The notes: generated by a model from the sequence alone, not told the origin. 64,000 bases of DNA from CAVVJA01 sp963801715 (GCA_963801715.1 CAWDGB010000027.1:1-64000); one strand, 5' to 3'. Positions 24,761-33,267 are shown, numbered from the stretch's first letter. Numbers and translations are program-made.

Positions 24761-26341
24761 ATGGGCGACGTGTTCGACGGCTACCGCCGCGGCCCGGCGT
24801 GGGACGAGATGATCGACGAGACCGGATCCGCCCGGGCGCCGTATCGAGCGCTGTTCGACTCGATCCGCAATGCCGGCACCCAAGAGCTGCGCAGCGGCGC
24901 GGACGCCCTCGCCCGTTCCTACCTCAATCAGGGCGTGACGTTCGACGTCGGCGGTGAGGAGCGGCCATTCCCGCTCGACATCGTGCCGCGGGTTATCGAC
25001 GACGCCACCTGGCAGATCATCGAGTCGGGCGTGCGTCAGCGGGTCAAGACGTTGGAGGCGTTCCTGGCGGACGTCTACGGGCCGGCCCGAGCGGTCGAGG
25101 ACGGCGTCATACCCCGCCGGGTCATCACGTCCTCCAAGCACTTCCACCGGCAGGTCTACGGCATCGAGCCGCCGAATGGCGTGCGCGTGCACATCGCCGG
25201 CATCGACCTTATCCGCGACGAGTCAGGCACGTTCCGGGTGCTCGAGGACAACGTGCGAGTCCCATCCGGTGTGAGCTACGTGCTCGCCAATCGCAGCGCG
25301 ATGCGGCCGCAATGGGCCGAGATCCTCGGCCGGCTCCGACTACGGCCGGTGTCGCATTACCCGCAACGGTTGCTGGCTGCGTTGCGGCGGGCCGCCCCGG
25401 CCGGCGTGAGCGATCCATGCGTTGTAGTGCTCACACCGGGCGTCTTCAACGGGGCGTACTTCGAGCACGCCTGGCTGGCTCGGGCGATGGGCGTCGAGCT
25501 GGTCGAGGGACGGGATCTCATCTGCAGCGGTGGCACGGTCCGGATGCGGGACACCCGAGGTGAGCGGCGGGTCGATGTCATCTACCGGCGCGTGGATGAC
25601 GAATTCCTCGACCCCGTGCAGTTCCGGCATGATTCGGTCCTTGGCTGCCCCGGCCTGTTGACCGCCGCTCGTGCCGGCAATGTCTCGATCGCGAACGCTG
25701 TGGGGAATGGCGTGGCGGACGACAAGCTCATCTATACCTACCTGCCGGACTTGGTGCGCTACTACCTCGGCGAGGAACCCGTACTGCCCAATGTCCAGAC
25801 CTGGCGACTCGAGGAACCGAGCGAGTTGCGGGAAGTCCTGGACCGGCTGCCGGAGCTGGTCGTCAAGCCCGTCGACGGTGCGGGCGGCAAGGGACTCGTG
25901 ATCGGCCCACAGTCCTCCTCCCGCGAGCTCGATCGGCTGGCTAAGCGACTACGCGCCGACCCGCGCGGCTGGATCGCGCAGCCCGTTGTTCAACTGTCAA
26001 CGGTGCCTACCCTCGCCGGCGACGGCCTCGCGGCCCGGCATGTCGACCTCCGACCGTTTGCGGTGAACGACGGCCATGACGTGTGGGTGCTTCCGGGCGG
26101 CCTGACCCGGGTCGCCCTCGTCGAGGGCTCCCTCGTCGTCAACTCGAGCCAGGGTGGCGGATCGAAGGACACCTGGGTGCTTGCTGGGGAGCGGAGCCGC
26201 TGGGCCACGCCGCGTCCGTCGGCCCCGCCGCCGGGCGAGATCCCACCGCTGCCCGTGCAGGACCAGCCGGCCGACATGCCGATGCAATCCCAGCAACAGC
26301 AGCAACAGCAGCAACAGATGTCGGCGGCCGTCACATGTTGA
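24761..26341 (+). CDS. Circularly permuted ATP-grasp protein of the alpha-E/transglutaminase system
   Basis: A 526-residue protein of the DUF404/DUF407 type, a circularly permuted ATP-grasp peptide ligase. Key segments are the start MGDVFDGYRRGPAWDEM, HFHRQVYGIEPPNGVRVHIAG, VLEDNVRVPSGVSYVLANR, FEHAWLARAMGVELVEGRDL, LPELVVKPVDGAGGKGLVIGP (ATP-grasp loop) and HVDLRPFAV. The ATG at 24761 gives the usual family N-terminus; an in-frame ATG at 24725 would add twelve residues. Comparative work on ATP-grasp amidoligases (Iyer, Aravind and colleagues) linked it to an alpha-E protein and a transglutaminase as a predicted peptide-making or modifying system. Unusually, the C-terminus is a run of nine glutamines. 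Confidence 0.88.
   Translation: MGDVFDGYRRGPAWDEMIDETGSARAPYRALFDSIRNAGTQELRSGADALARSYLNQGVTFDVGGEERPFPLDIVPRVIDDATWQIIESGVRQRVKTLEAFLADVYGPARAVEDGVIPRRVITSSKHFHRQVYGIEPPNGVRVHIAGIDLIRDESGTFRVLEDNVRVPSGVSYVLANRSAMRPQWAEILGRLRLRPVSHYPQRLLAALRRAAPAGVSDPCVVVLTPGVFNGAYFEHAWLARAMGVELVEGRDLICSGGTVRMRDTRGERRVDVIYRRVDDEFLDPVQFRHDSVLGCPGLLTAARAGNVSIANAVGNGVADDKLIYTYLPDLVRYYLGEEPVLPNVQTWRLEEPSELREVLDRLPELVVKPVDGAGGKGLVIGPQSSSRELDRLAKRLRADPRGWIAQPVVQLSTVPTLAGDGLAARHVDLRPFAVNDGHDVWVLPGGLTRVALVEGSLVVNSSQGGGSKDTWVLAGERSRWATPRPSAPPPGEIPPLPVQDQPADMPMQSQQQQQQQQQMSAAVTC
26291..26317 (+). repeat. Polyglutamine-coding tandem repeat
   Basis: Three perfect copies of the 9-mer CAGCAACAG encode nine consecutive glutamines in the tail of the ATP-grasp protein, just before its end (MSAAVTC). 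The preceding 25 residues are proline rich. Repeat-length variation would alter only the disordered tail. Confidence 0.9.
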
Positions 26342-27255
26342 GCCGCATAGCCGAATCGCTGTACTGGATCGGCCGGTACGTCGAGCGTGCGGAGGACACC
26401 AGCCGGATGCTTGACGTCCACCTCACCCTGCTGCTGGACGATCCGTGGGCGCCCGAGGACGTTGTCTGCGCCTCGTTGCTCTCGGCCATGGGCGCCGAGG
26501 CTGTTCGGCCCGTCAATACCGCAGACGTGCTCGACCTGTTGGCGTGGGACAAAGCCAATCCGGCATCGATCCTGGGTTCGATCGCGATCGCGCGCGAGAA
26601 CGCCCGGCGCTCCCGCGAAGTGATATCGACCGATCTGTGGGAGTGCATCAACGTCACCTGGCATGACGCGGGCCGCACCAGCCGTCGCGCTCGGCCCCAC
26701 GCGTTCTTCACCTGGGTGCGTGAGCGCGCGGCGGCGATCAACGGCACCGCCGATGCGACGCTCTCGCGGGACGAGGCGTATTGCTTCTTCAACCTCGGGC
26801 GCAGCCTGGAGCGGGCCGACATGACCGCCAGGCTGGTGGCGTCCCGGGCGCTGGCTGGGGACCACGGGCCGTCGTGGGTCACCCTGCTGTCCAGTTGCGG
26901 CGCCTATCAGGCGTTCTTGCGCAGCTCCGGGGGCGCGGTCGACGATCGCCGAGCGGCCGAGTTCCTCCTGCTAGACCCGCTGTTCCCTCGGTCGACGATG
27001 CGCGCGCTCGTCACGGCCGAACGTTGCCTGGCCACGTTGGGGGGGCTGGGTGACCCACGCGGCCCCGCCTCGAGCGAGGCGGAACGGGTTCTCGGCATGA
27101 TCCGCTCCGAGCTCGAGTTCGCGCCCCGGGCGGCGCTGTTCGACGACCTCTACAACGTGATGGAGCGAGTGCAGAGCGCGTGCTCGGTGGCCAGTGACGC
27201 CGTGACCCGGCGGTATTTCCCGCACGGTCTCGTGACGTCGTGGATGGTGTCCTGA
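26335..27255 (+). CDS. Alpha-E domain protein (DUF403)
   Basis: A 306-residue all-helical protein. It opens MLSRIAESLYWIGRYVERAEDTSRMLDV, the hallmark of the family, with further conserved stretches ARENARRSREVISTDLWECIN, CFFNLGRSLERADMTARLV and LFDDLYNVMERVQSACS. Its biochemical role is not established; comparative studies pair it with ATP-grasp and transglutaminase genes. The ATG overlaps the ATP-grasp stop (start at 26335, stop at 26339-26341), so the two are almost surely translated together. The open frame extends upstream but inside the previous gene. Confidence 0.9.
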   Translation: MLSRIAESLYWIGRYVERAEDTSRMLDVHLTLLLDDPWAPEDVVCASLLSAMGAEAVRPVNTADVLDLLAWDKANPASILGSIAIARENARRSREVISTDLWECINVTWHDAGRTSRRARPHAFFTWVRERAAAINGTADATLSRDEAYCFFNLGRSLERADMTARLVASRALAGDHGPSWVTLLSSCGAYQAFLRSSGGAVDDRRAAEFLLLDPLFPRSTMRALVTAERCLATLGGLGDPRGPASSEAERVLGMIRSELEFAPRAALFDDLYNVMERVQSACSVASDAVTRRYFPHGLVTSWMVS

Positions 27256-27268
27256 TCGGCGGGGTGAC

Positions 27269-28117
27269 GTGACATCTCGAATGCGGGTGCGACACCTGTC
27301 GCGCTACACCTATCCCCAGCCAGTCCTCGCTTCGTTCAACGAGGTGCGCCTTACGCCATTGCGGACGCAGTGGCAGACCCCACTCGAATCGGTGTTGCAC
27401 GTAAGCGAAGCCACCTGGCAGTTCCAGTACGACGACTACTGGGGTACGCACGTCCGGGTCTTCGAGTCCCAGCATCAACACCGCGTGCTCACCGTCGACG
27501 CCACCAGCATCGTCGAGGTCGACGACACCAGACGGCCACGAGCGCAGCTGTCCACCAGCTGGTCGGACATGGCGACCGCCTGGGTCGCCGACCGCTTCGC
27601 CGAATACCTGACTCCAACGCCCAGCAGCGCACCTGAGCTCGACCTGCAGCTGGTGGCGTCCGATCTCGCGGCGGCGCACAGCCCGCACGAGACAGCGTTG
27701 TCCCTTGCGACGTACATCTACGACGAGATGACCTACCAGCCGGGATCTACCGGTGTCTCGACGTCCGCCGCGCAAGCCTGGCGGGCCCGGCGTGGGGTGT
27801 GCCAGGACTACGCGCATCTGCTCGTCGGTGCCCTGCGCCAGGTGGGCATCCCGGCTCGGTACGTGTCTGGCTACCTGCACCCGGCCGAGGAGCCGGAGCT
27901 CGGCGAGCCGGTCGTCGGCGAGAGCCACGCGTGGGTCGAGTGGTGGCTCGGCGAGTGGACGGGGCACGATCCGACCAACGACGCCGAGGTGGGCGAGCGC
28001 CACGTGATCGTCGGCCGGGGCCGGGACTACACCGACGTGCCGCCGATCAAGGGCATTGTGGCGGGGCCGGCCGAATCCGACCTGGCGGTCACCGTGGAAA
28101 TCACCAGGCTGGCGTGA
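27269..28117 (+). CDS. Transglutaminase-like family protein
   Basis: The 282-residue protein has an N-terminal beta-sandwich domain (MRVRHLSRYTYPQPVLASFNEVRLTPL) and a papain-like transglutaminase core. The catalytic Cys is in RRGVCQDYAHLLVGALRQVG (residue about 176), the His in GESHAWVEWWLG, and the Asp in HDPTND. AGDPARYVSGYL-like sequence (ARYVSGYLHP) lies between. It is probably a protease, amidase or crosslinking enzyme acting on the product of the ATP-grasp neighbour. It starts 13 bases after the alpha-E gene. Together the three genes form one operon. Confidence 0.88.
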   Translation: MTSRMRVRHLSRYTYPQPVLASFNEVRLTPLRTQWQTPLESVLHVSEATWQFQYDDYWGTHVRVFESQHQHRVLTVDATSIVEVDDTRRPRAQLSTSWSDMATAWVADRFAEYLTPTPSSAPELDLQLVASDLAAAHSPHETALSLATYIYDEMTYQPGSTGVSTSAAQAWRARRGVCQDYAHLLVGALRQVGIPARYVSGYLHPAEEPELGEPVVGESHAWVEWWLGEWTGHDPTNDAEVGERHVIVGRGRDYTDVPPIKGIVAGPAESDLAVTVEITRLA

Positions 28118-28209
28118 CCGCAGGGTTTATCGTCCCGCCGCGATTGGGTACCTAACGGACGTACGGCCCGTACAGCAACGTGCGGAACCGACGCATCAAG
28201 GGAGCAACT

Positions 28210-28383
28210 GTGAGCGGCACCGACAAGGTCAAGAACGCCATGCAAGACGTTGAGGGCAAGGCCAAGGAAGCCATGGGCAAGGTCACCGGTAACGAGCGCC
28301 AGAAGAACGAGGGCCGCGCCGACCAGACGAAGTCCGATGTGAAGAACGCCGGCGAGAACGTGAAGGACGCGTTCAAGCACTGA
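28210..28383 (+). CDS. CsbD family stress protein
   Basis: A 57-residue, lysine and glutamate rich, glycine-containing protein (MSGTDKVKNAMQDVEGKAKEA...). It matches the CsbD pattern of repeated K-x-K-x-x-G-K-x-T-G-N-x-x segments and is probably mostly disordered or helical. Family members are general stress proteins of unknown mechanism, often induced by the stress sigma factor. The GTG at 28210 has a GGGAGC ribosome site. A strong hairpin terminator follows at 28417. Confidence 0.85.
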   Translation: MSGTDKVKNAMQDVEGKAKEAMGKVTGNERQKNEGRADQTKSDVKNAGENVKDAFKH

Positions 28384-28416
28384 TACTGGCGGGCCCATCG
28401 ACGGCAAGCCGCGTAC

Positions 28417-28449
28417 AGAGCGCCCCGGGCCCTAAACCCGGGGCGCTCT
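28417..28449 (+). terminator. Strong GC hairpin after the CsbD gene
   Basis: A perfect 13-bp stem (AGAGCGCCCCGGG at 28417-28429 with its complement at 28437-28449) closes a 7-nt loop. Only two Ts occur soon after. It lies 34 bases past the CsbD stop. Confidence 0.75.
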
Positions 28450-28558
28450 GCCTTGGCTGGCCGCGGCGCGATCCCTGAGGCAAGAGTCCGTTGATATCAG
28501 GGCGCGGTCCGGGCTGCACCCGATGTGCCGAGCCCACCGCTTGCCGCACGCTTGAGGC

Positions 28559-28873
28559 ATGACATCGAATCCTGAACTCACCACCACTACGTACGACGCA
28601 CCGCCGCCGCCTCCCTTCGCGGCTCAGCCGCAGCCACGGTTGCTGCGGCGAAGTACCGACGACAAGGTGCTCGGCGGGGTCTGCGGAGGAATCGCCCGAT
28701 ACCTGGGCGTCGACGCCGTGCTGATCCGGCTGCTTGCCGTCGTCCTGACCATCGCTGGCGGCGGCGCGGGCCTGATCGCCTATCTCGTCGCCTGGATCGT
28801 CATTCCGAAGGATCGGACAGACGATACGTCGGCGAATCAGTCGACCCCCGTCCCATCGGGCGGAGGACCGTGA
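28559..28873 (+). CDS. PspC domain small membrane protein
   Basis: A 104-residue protein with a proline-rich, cytosolic N-terminus, then the PspC core: RSTDDKVLGGVCGGIARYLGVDAVLIRL is the amphipathic entry segment and LLAVVLTIAGGGAGLIAYLVAWIVIPK the membrane helix pair. PspC proteins take part in envelope stress responses as membrane partners of regulators; alone they are of unknown role. It stands as a single gene between two hairpin terminators. Confidence 0.88.
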   Translation: MTSNPELTTTTYDAPPPPPFAAQPQPRLLRRSTDDKVLGGVCGGIARYLGVDAVLIRLLAVVLTIAGGGAGLIAYLVAWIVIPKDRTDDTSANQSTPVPSGGGP

Positions 28874-28876
28874 CGC

Positions 28877-28916
28877 ATGGGACTGGTGAGGCACGCATCA
28901 GCCTCGCCAGTCCCAT
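28877..28916. terminator. Bidirectional hairpin between pspC-like and aldehyde dehydrogenase genes
   Basis: A 16-bp stem with one T-G wobble (28877-28892 with 28901-28916) and an 8-nt loop lies between two convergent genes. It probably ends transcription from both sides. Confidence 0.7.
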
Positions 28917-28957
28917 CAGCGCGCGCCCGGCGACGTAGTCAGCTGTGCGCGCGGGGC

Positions 28958-30496
28958 TCAGCCGAACTCAACGCCCTGCGCGAGCGGCAGTTCGGTCGAG
29001 TAGTTCACCGTGTTCGTCGTCCGGCGCATGTATGACTTCCACGCGTCGGAGCCGGATTCCCGGCCACCACCGGTCTCCTTCTCCCCGCCAAACGCACCAC
29101 CGATCTCGGCTCCGGACGGGCCGATGTTGACATTCGCGATCCCGCAATCCGAGCCGTCGGCGGACACGAATCGTTCCGCCTCGAGAACGTCCCGCGTGAA
29201 GATCGACGACGACAGTCCCTGTGGCACGTCGTTGTGCATCGCCAACGCCTGGTCGAAGTCGTCGTAGGTCATGACGTAGAGAATCGGCGCGAACGTCTCC
29301 GAACGCACCACATCGGTCTGGCCGGGCATCCGCACGAGGGCCGGCTGCACGTAGAAAGCGCCGGCGTCCTCGTCGGCCAGCACCCGCTCGCCGCCGATCA
29401 CGATCTCGCCGCCGTCAGCTTCCGCCTTGTCGAGCGCGGTGCGGTAGCCCTCATACGCTGCCGCATCGATCAGCGGTCCGACCAGGGTTCCCGCGGCCAG
29501 TGGTGACCCGATGGGCAACGTCGCGTAGGCCGCGCGGATGCGGTCGACCAGCTCGTCAGCTATCGACGAGTGGACGATGACGCGCCGCAATGTCGTGCAG
29601 CGTTGGCCGGCGGTGCCGGCCGCCGCGAACACGATGCCCCGTACCGCCAGATCCAGGTCGGCGGACGGCCCCACGATCGCCGCGTTGTTCCCGCCCAGCT
29701 CCAGCAGCAACCGACCGAGGCGCCCTGCGACGCGGGGCGCGATCGCCCGGCCCATCCGGGTGGAGCCGGTCGCGCTCAGCAGGGCGACGCGGGGATCGTC
29801 CACGAGGACCTCCCCGATCGCCGGCCCGCCGATGACGACTGACGACACCGCGGCTGGCGCCCCGACCCGGCGCGCTGCCTCGGCCGCGAGCGCTTGGCAG
29901 GCGAGCGCGGTGAGCACCGTCTTTTCGGACGGTTTCCACACAACGGGATCGCCGCAGACGAAGGCGAGCGCGGCGTTCCACGACCAGACCGCTACCGGGA
30001 AGTTGAACGCGCTGATGACACCGACAATCCCCAGGGGGTGCCATTGCTCCATCATCCGGTGCCCAGGTCGCTCGGATGCGATGGTGAGGCCGAACAGTTG
30101 CCGGGACAGGCCCACCGCGAGGTCGCAGATGTCGATCATCTCCTGAACCTCGCCGAGCCCCTCGGAGCGGATCTTGCCCGCTTCGATCGAGACCAGCGCG
30201 CCGAGCTCGGACTTGTGTTCCCGCAGCAATTCCCCGAGCTCGCGGACGAATTGGCCGCGGACTGGGGCCGGCACCGTTCGCCAGGTGGCGAAAGCCTCGG
30301 CCGCGGCGGCGATCGTGTCCCGGACCTGGTCCGGGGTGTGTTCCGGGATCCGCGCGAGCTCACCGCCGGTGATGGGTGATCGCGCGGCGAACGTCCCGGT
30401 GGTCGGTAGCGATACGCCCAGGCGAGCAAAGATGTCGCTGGTCTCGGCGATCAGGTCCTCGTGACGAGGCAAGGTGGTCACGTCGTGGTCCTCCAA
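28958..30496 (-). CDS. Aldehyde dehydrogenase, ALDH7 / L-piperidine-6-carboxylate dehydrogenase type
   Basis: The 512-residue protein has NAD-binding and catalytic motifs of the ALDH superfamily: GIVGVISAFNFPVAVWSWN, VVWKPSEKT, ATGSTRMGRAIAP, LLLELGGNNAAIVGP with the general-base Glu, and the catalytic Cys in AAAGTAGQRCTTLRR. The segments NVNIGPSGAEIGGAFGGEKETGGGRESGSDAWKSYMRR are diagnostic for the ALDH7A1/AmaB group, which oxidises alpha-aminoadipate semialdehyde (piperideine-6-carboxylate) to L-2-aminoadipate. It is nine bases downstream of a saccharopine dehydrogenase-like gene, which would supply that substrate. Lysine catabolism is therefore the likely role. Confidence 0.85.
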   Translation of the reverse strand: MEDHDVTTLPRHEDLIAETSDIFARLGVSLPTTGTFAARSPITGGELARIPEHTPDQVRDTIAAAAEAFATWRTVPAPVRGQFVRELGELLREHKSELGALVSIEAGKIRSEGLGEVQEMIDICDLAVGLSRQLFGLTIASERPGHRMMEQWHPLGIVGVISAFNFPVAVWSWNAALAFVCGDPVVWKPSEKTVLTALACQALAAEAARRVGAPAAVSSVVIGGPAIGEVLVDDPRVALLSATGSTRMGRAIAPRVAGRLGRLLLELGGNNAAIVGPSADLDLAVRGIVFAAAGTAGQRCTTLRRVIVHSSIADELVDRIRAAYATLPIGSPLAAGTLVGPLIDAAAYEGYRTALDKAEADGGEIVIGGERVLADEDAGAFYVQPALVRMPGQTDVVRSETFAPILYVMTYDDFDQALAMHNDVPQGLSSSIFTRDVLEAERFVSADGSDCGIANVNIGPSGAEIGGAFGGEKETGGGRESGSDAWKSYMRRTTNTVNYSTELPLAQGVEFG

Positions 30497-30505
30497 ACGG
30501 TGTGC

Positions 30506-31600
30506 TCAGACAGCGCCGAGCTCGGCAAAACGGGCGCCATTGCGGGTCTCCAGCAAGGCCTCGAACGGGATGTGCTCCTGGGCGAGGAACCCTGAGCTGG
30601 GCAGCCGACCGGACGCGACCAGCTCGACCACCGCCACAGTGGACGCGGCCGTCGTCCAGGAGATCGCGCGCCAGGACCGGCCGTTGATCTCCAGCGGCTG
30701 GTAGGCGCGGACGTATTGCTTGCGGGTGAGCTGACCGGCCGCGGTGTCTCCAATACCCATGGCGAGGCCCTCGACGGCCGCGTGCAGGTAGACCACGTCG
30801 TCGTCGACGGGGGGCTTGGCGTTCACCAAGATCTCGCCCGCAAGTGCCCGACGGTCGCGAAGACCGAGCTCGTCGAAGAAGAACCGCATGAGCTCGAAGT
30901 GCCCTGGATAGCGCATGGTCTTGTAGTCCAGGCGTTGGACCCGGCCCTCATACGTTTCGCACATGCTGCCGAGGCCTCCGGAGGTCAGCGACGCCTCCAG
31001 TTCGATGCCGCCGATGACGACCCGTTCGGACTCGGTCATGGCTGGCACCATCTGGCGAACCCCGCCGCGCAACACTTCGCAGTCGTTGAGGTACTCGTTG
31101 ACGACACCCTCGGGCGACCAGTTGAACGCATAACCCAGCAGTCCCGTGGGATGCCGAGGGAGCGCGCCAACCTTCAGCTCGATGCTGCGAATCACATGGA
31201 AGTGCTGGGTCAGCGCCGCCCCGATCATGCCGATCAGGCCTGGCGCGAGGCCGCACTGTGGGGCGAACACCAGACCGCCGCCCTTGTCGGCGAGCTCCTT
31301 GACTCGATTGGTCGTCGACACGTCCTCGGTCAGGTCGAAGTAGTGGACCCCGGTCTCGTGTGCAGCCTCCGCGACCCCGAGGTTCAGGGTGTACGGCAGA
31401 CAGGACACGACGGCGTCGCCACCTATCAGCGCTGCTCGTAGTCCAACCGGATCGCGGACGTCGAGGGCGGCAGCCGGAAAGGGCAGGTCGGTTCGTGCCA
31501 GCGCGTCGTACGCGCGCACCTCGAAGCCCGTTTCGTTCAGCAAGGTGGCGACCAGCTCGCCGACCTTGCCCAGCCCGATAACCCGAACGGACTGGATCAC
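30506..31600 (-). CDS. Saccharopine dehydrogenase family protein (lysine 6-dehydrogenase-like)
   Basis: The 364-residue protein opens with an NAD(P)-binding Rossmann motif (VRVIGLGKVGELVATLL). Then come DAVVSCLPYTLNLGVAEAAHETGVHYFDL, CGLAPGLIGMIG and a C-terminal domain with TSGGLGSMCETYEGRVQRLDYKTMRYPGH. This matches the saccharopine dehydrogenase fold and in particular lysine 6-dehydrogenases, which turn lysine directly into the semialdehyde. Saccharopine or another amino acid substrate is possible. The ALDH7-type gene downstream would take the semialdehyde on to aminoadipate. It is divergent from a LysR regulator with 70 bases between. Confidence 0.8.
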   Translation of the reverse strand: MIQSVRVIGLGKVGELVATLLNETGFEVRAYDALARTDLPFPAAALDVRDPVGLRAALIGGDAVVSCLPYTLNLGVAEAAHETGVHYFDLTEDVSTTNRVKELADKGGGLVFAPQCGLAPGLIGMIGAALTQHFHVIRSIELKVGALPRHPTGLLGYAFNWSPEGVVNEYLNDCEVLRGGVRQMVPAMTESERVVIGGIELEASLTSGGLGSMCETYEGRVQRLDYKTMRYPGHFELMRFFFDELGLRDRRALAGEILVNAKPPVDDDVVYLHAAVEGLAMGIGDTAAGQLTRKQYVRAYQPLEINGRSWRAISWTTAASTVAVVELVASGRLPSSGFLAQEHIPFEALLETRNGARFAELGAV

Positions 31601-31619
31601 GACCCACCTCCGAATGACT

Positions 31620-31671
31620 TAAGCTGTAGCTTGGCTAACGAAGCGTCTGACAGTGCCGTAAGTTTAGCTTA
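31620..31671. promoter_or_regulatory. Repeated palindromic operator candidate between lysine catabolic genes and LysR gene
   Basis: Two related sites occur in the 70-base divergent gap: TAAGCTGTAGCTT at 31620-31632 and TAAGTTTAGCTT at 31659-31670. Each is a near palindrome with AAG...CTT ends. The second abuts the LysR start codon. This is the geometry expected for a LysR-type regulator controlling itself and the neighbouring operon. Confidence 0.5.
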
Positions 31672-32657
31672 TGACCATTGGGAGCGATGCGCTCGACGTC
31701 GGCCGGCTGCGCCTGCTCCGCGAAGTTGCGCTCCGCGGCAGCATCGCGGCCGCGGCCAGGTCCGTCGGGCTGACACCGTCGGCGATCTCACAACAGCTCA
31801 TGGTGCTCGAGCGAGAGGCCGGCACGACGCTGCTCGACCGCTCGCCCCGCGGCGTCGTGCTCACCGGTGCCGGTCACACGCTCAGCGCGCGGGCCGGACA
31901 GGTGCTCGACGTGCTCGCCGCGGCCCGAGCCGACCTGGACCGCATCGCCGGCTCGCTGACCGGGCCGGTGTCGGTTGCCACCGTCGCCAGCGCCGCGGCC
32001 GTGGTGGTATCTCCCGCCGCGCGAGCTCTAGGTCAGAGGAACCCGGGCGTGGTGCTGACGGTGATCGTGTCCGAACCGGCGCGCAGCCTCGACCTGCTCG
32101 CCGTCGACGACGTCGATCTCGCCATCGTGGACGAATACGATTACGTGCCGCTGGCGTTGCCCGACCAGTTTGTCGCCATAGACCTGTGTGCTGAGCCGCT
32201 GGTCCTCGTCACGGCGCCGGATGCGGCCCCGAGCGATGGGTCGTTGAGCACCCTGGCGGATCTGGACTGGGTGATGCCTCCAGAACACGCTGCCTGCGGT
32301 CTTGCCGTCCGGTCGGCGTGCCGCGCGGAAGGCTTCGATCCGCGCGTCCGCTGGGAAACGGACGACATGCTCCTGCTGGTGCGGGCGGTTGCCGCTGGTC
32401 ACGGTGTCGCCGTGCTGCCGCGGATGGCGGTAGCGACAGATATCGCATCGGTGCGGACGTGGCCGTTGCACACCGCCGGTCTGCACCGGCGATTGCGCGT
32501 GGTGACCCGGGCCAGCGCCCGGTCCCGGCCGGTCGTGCAAGCAGTGGTCGACGCGCTTGTCGCCGCGGCGGCGATCCCGGTGCCGACCGCTCAGGAGGAC
32601 AGGCGTACCCGTTCCAGTACGGAGCGGGACAAGGCCACCCGGACCTCGACGTCCTGA
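31671..32657 (+). CDS. LysR family transcriptional regulator
   Basis: The 328-residue protein has an N-terminal winged helix-turn-helix: LRLLREVALRGSIAAAARSVGLTPSAISQQLMVLEREAGTTLLDR is the LysR helix pattern (residues 11-55). The C-terminal periplasmic-binding-like effector domain follows (VATVASAAAVVVSPAARALGQRNPGV onwards). Divergent placement from the saccharopine dehydrogenase and ALDH genes suggests it senses lysine or an intermediate and controls them. Its coding end overlaps the convergent phosphoribosyltransferase by 67 bases. Confidence 0.88.
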   Translation: MTIGSDALDVGRLRLLREVALRGSIAAAARSVGLTPSAISQQLMVLEREAGTTLLDRSPRGVVLTGAGHTLSARAGQVLDVLAAARADLDRIAGSLTGPVSVATVASAAAVVVSPAARALGQRNPGVVLTVIVSEPARSLDLLAVDDVDLAIVDEYDYVPLALPDQFVAIDLCAEPLVLVTAPDAAPSDGSLSTLADLDWVMPPEHAACGLAVRSACRAEGFDPRVRWETDDMLLLVRAVAAGHGVAVLPRMAVATDIASVRTWPLHTAGLHRRLRVVTRASARSRPVVQAVVDALVAAAAIPVPTAQEDRRTRSSTERDKATRTSTS

Positions 32658-33139
32658 CCCACTGTCCGCGGGACTTCGAGCCGGTCGATCGCGCACAGCA
32701 CTGTCGTTACTGTGGCGCCCAGCTGGCGAAGCGCGGCGACACTGTTGCGAAGCTGATGACCAGACGACACGGCATCGTCGACGAGGACGACCATCCGACC
32801 CGTGCAGTCGACGCCTTCGACGAAGCGTTGCGACCCGTACGGCCGACGCCGAGCCCGGACCAGGACGCCGGGCAACCCGGTCACCTGGGACAACACGGCG
32901 GCGATCGGGAGACCGCCGAGCTCGAGACCGCCCAGGACCTCGGTATGCGGGGGGAGCAGGGTGGCCATGAGCTCCGCGAGAGCGCGAAGCAAGGTAGGCG
33001 AGGACGCCAACCGGTAGGTGTCGAAATGGTCGCGCGTGGCCCGCGTGGAGCCATAGCCGACGGACCGGTTGACCCGGCAGCACGTCTCGACCGCGCGCGC
33101 CAAGGCGACGATGTCGGAATCCGGCGCCTGCACGCCCAA
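32591..33139 (-). CDS. Phosphoribosyltransferase (orotate phosphoribosyltransferase-like)
   Basis: A 182-residue type I PRTase. EVLGGLELGGLPIAAVLSQVTGLPGVLVR is the pyrophosphate-loop region of PyrE-like enzymes, and RMVVLVDDAVSSGHQL is the PRPP-binding motif with the two adjacent Asp residues. The length is close to PyrE. The start of the family pattern is not strongly OMP synthase-like, and no other pyrimidine genes are nearby, so it may act on another base. It lies between the LysR gene and whiB2 and is read from a promoter region that also carries the whiB2 promoter in the opposite direction. Confidence 0.75.
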   Translation of the reverse strand: MGVQAPDSDIVALARAVETCCRVNRSVGYGSTRATRDHFDTYRLASSPTLLRALAELMATLLPPHTEVLGGLELGGLPIAAVLSQVTGLPGVLVRARRRPYGSQRFVEGVDCTGRMVVLVDDAVSSGHQLRNSVAALRQLGATVTTVLCAIDRLEVPRTVGQDVEVRVALSRSVLERVRLSS

Positions 33140-33237
33140 ATTCTCCCATCCGTCCGGTGAGTCGTCGTTAGATAGTCCGCTCCGTGACGAAAAGCGGGGT
33201 TGCGGGCGGCTCGCCGCGCCATGTAGCAGATGTCGGC

Positions 33238-33267
33238 TTGACTAATAGGTAACGACACGGGTGTAAT
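33238..33267 (+). promoter_or_regulatory. Candidate whiB2 promoter
   Basis: TTGACT (33238-33243) and TGTAAT (33262-33267) are separated by 18 bases, a close match to a housekeeping-type promoter. It lies 85 bases upstream of the preferred whiB2 ATG and in an AT-richer patch than its surroundings. Confidence 0.45.
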
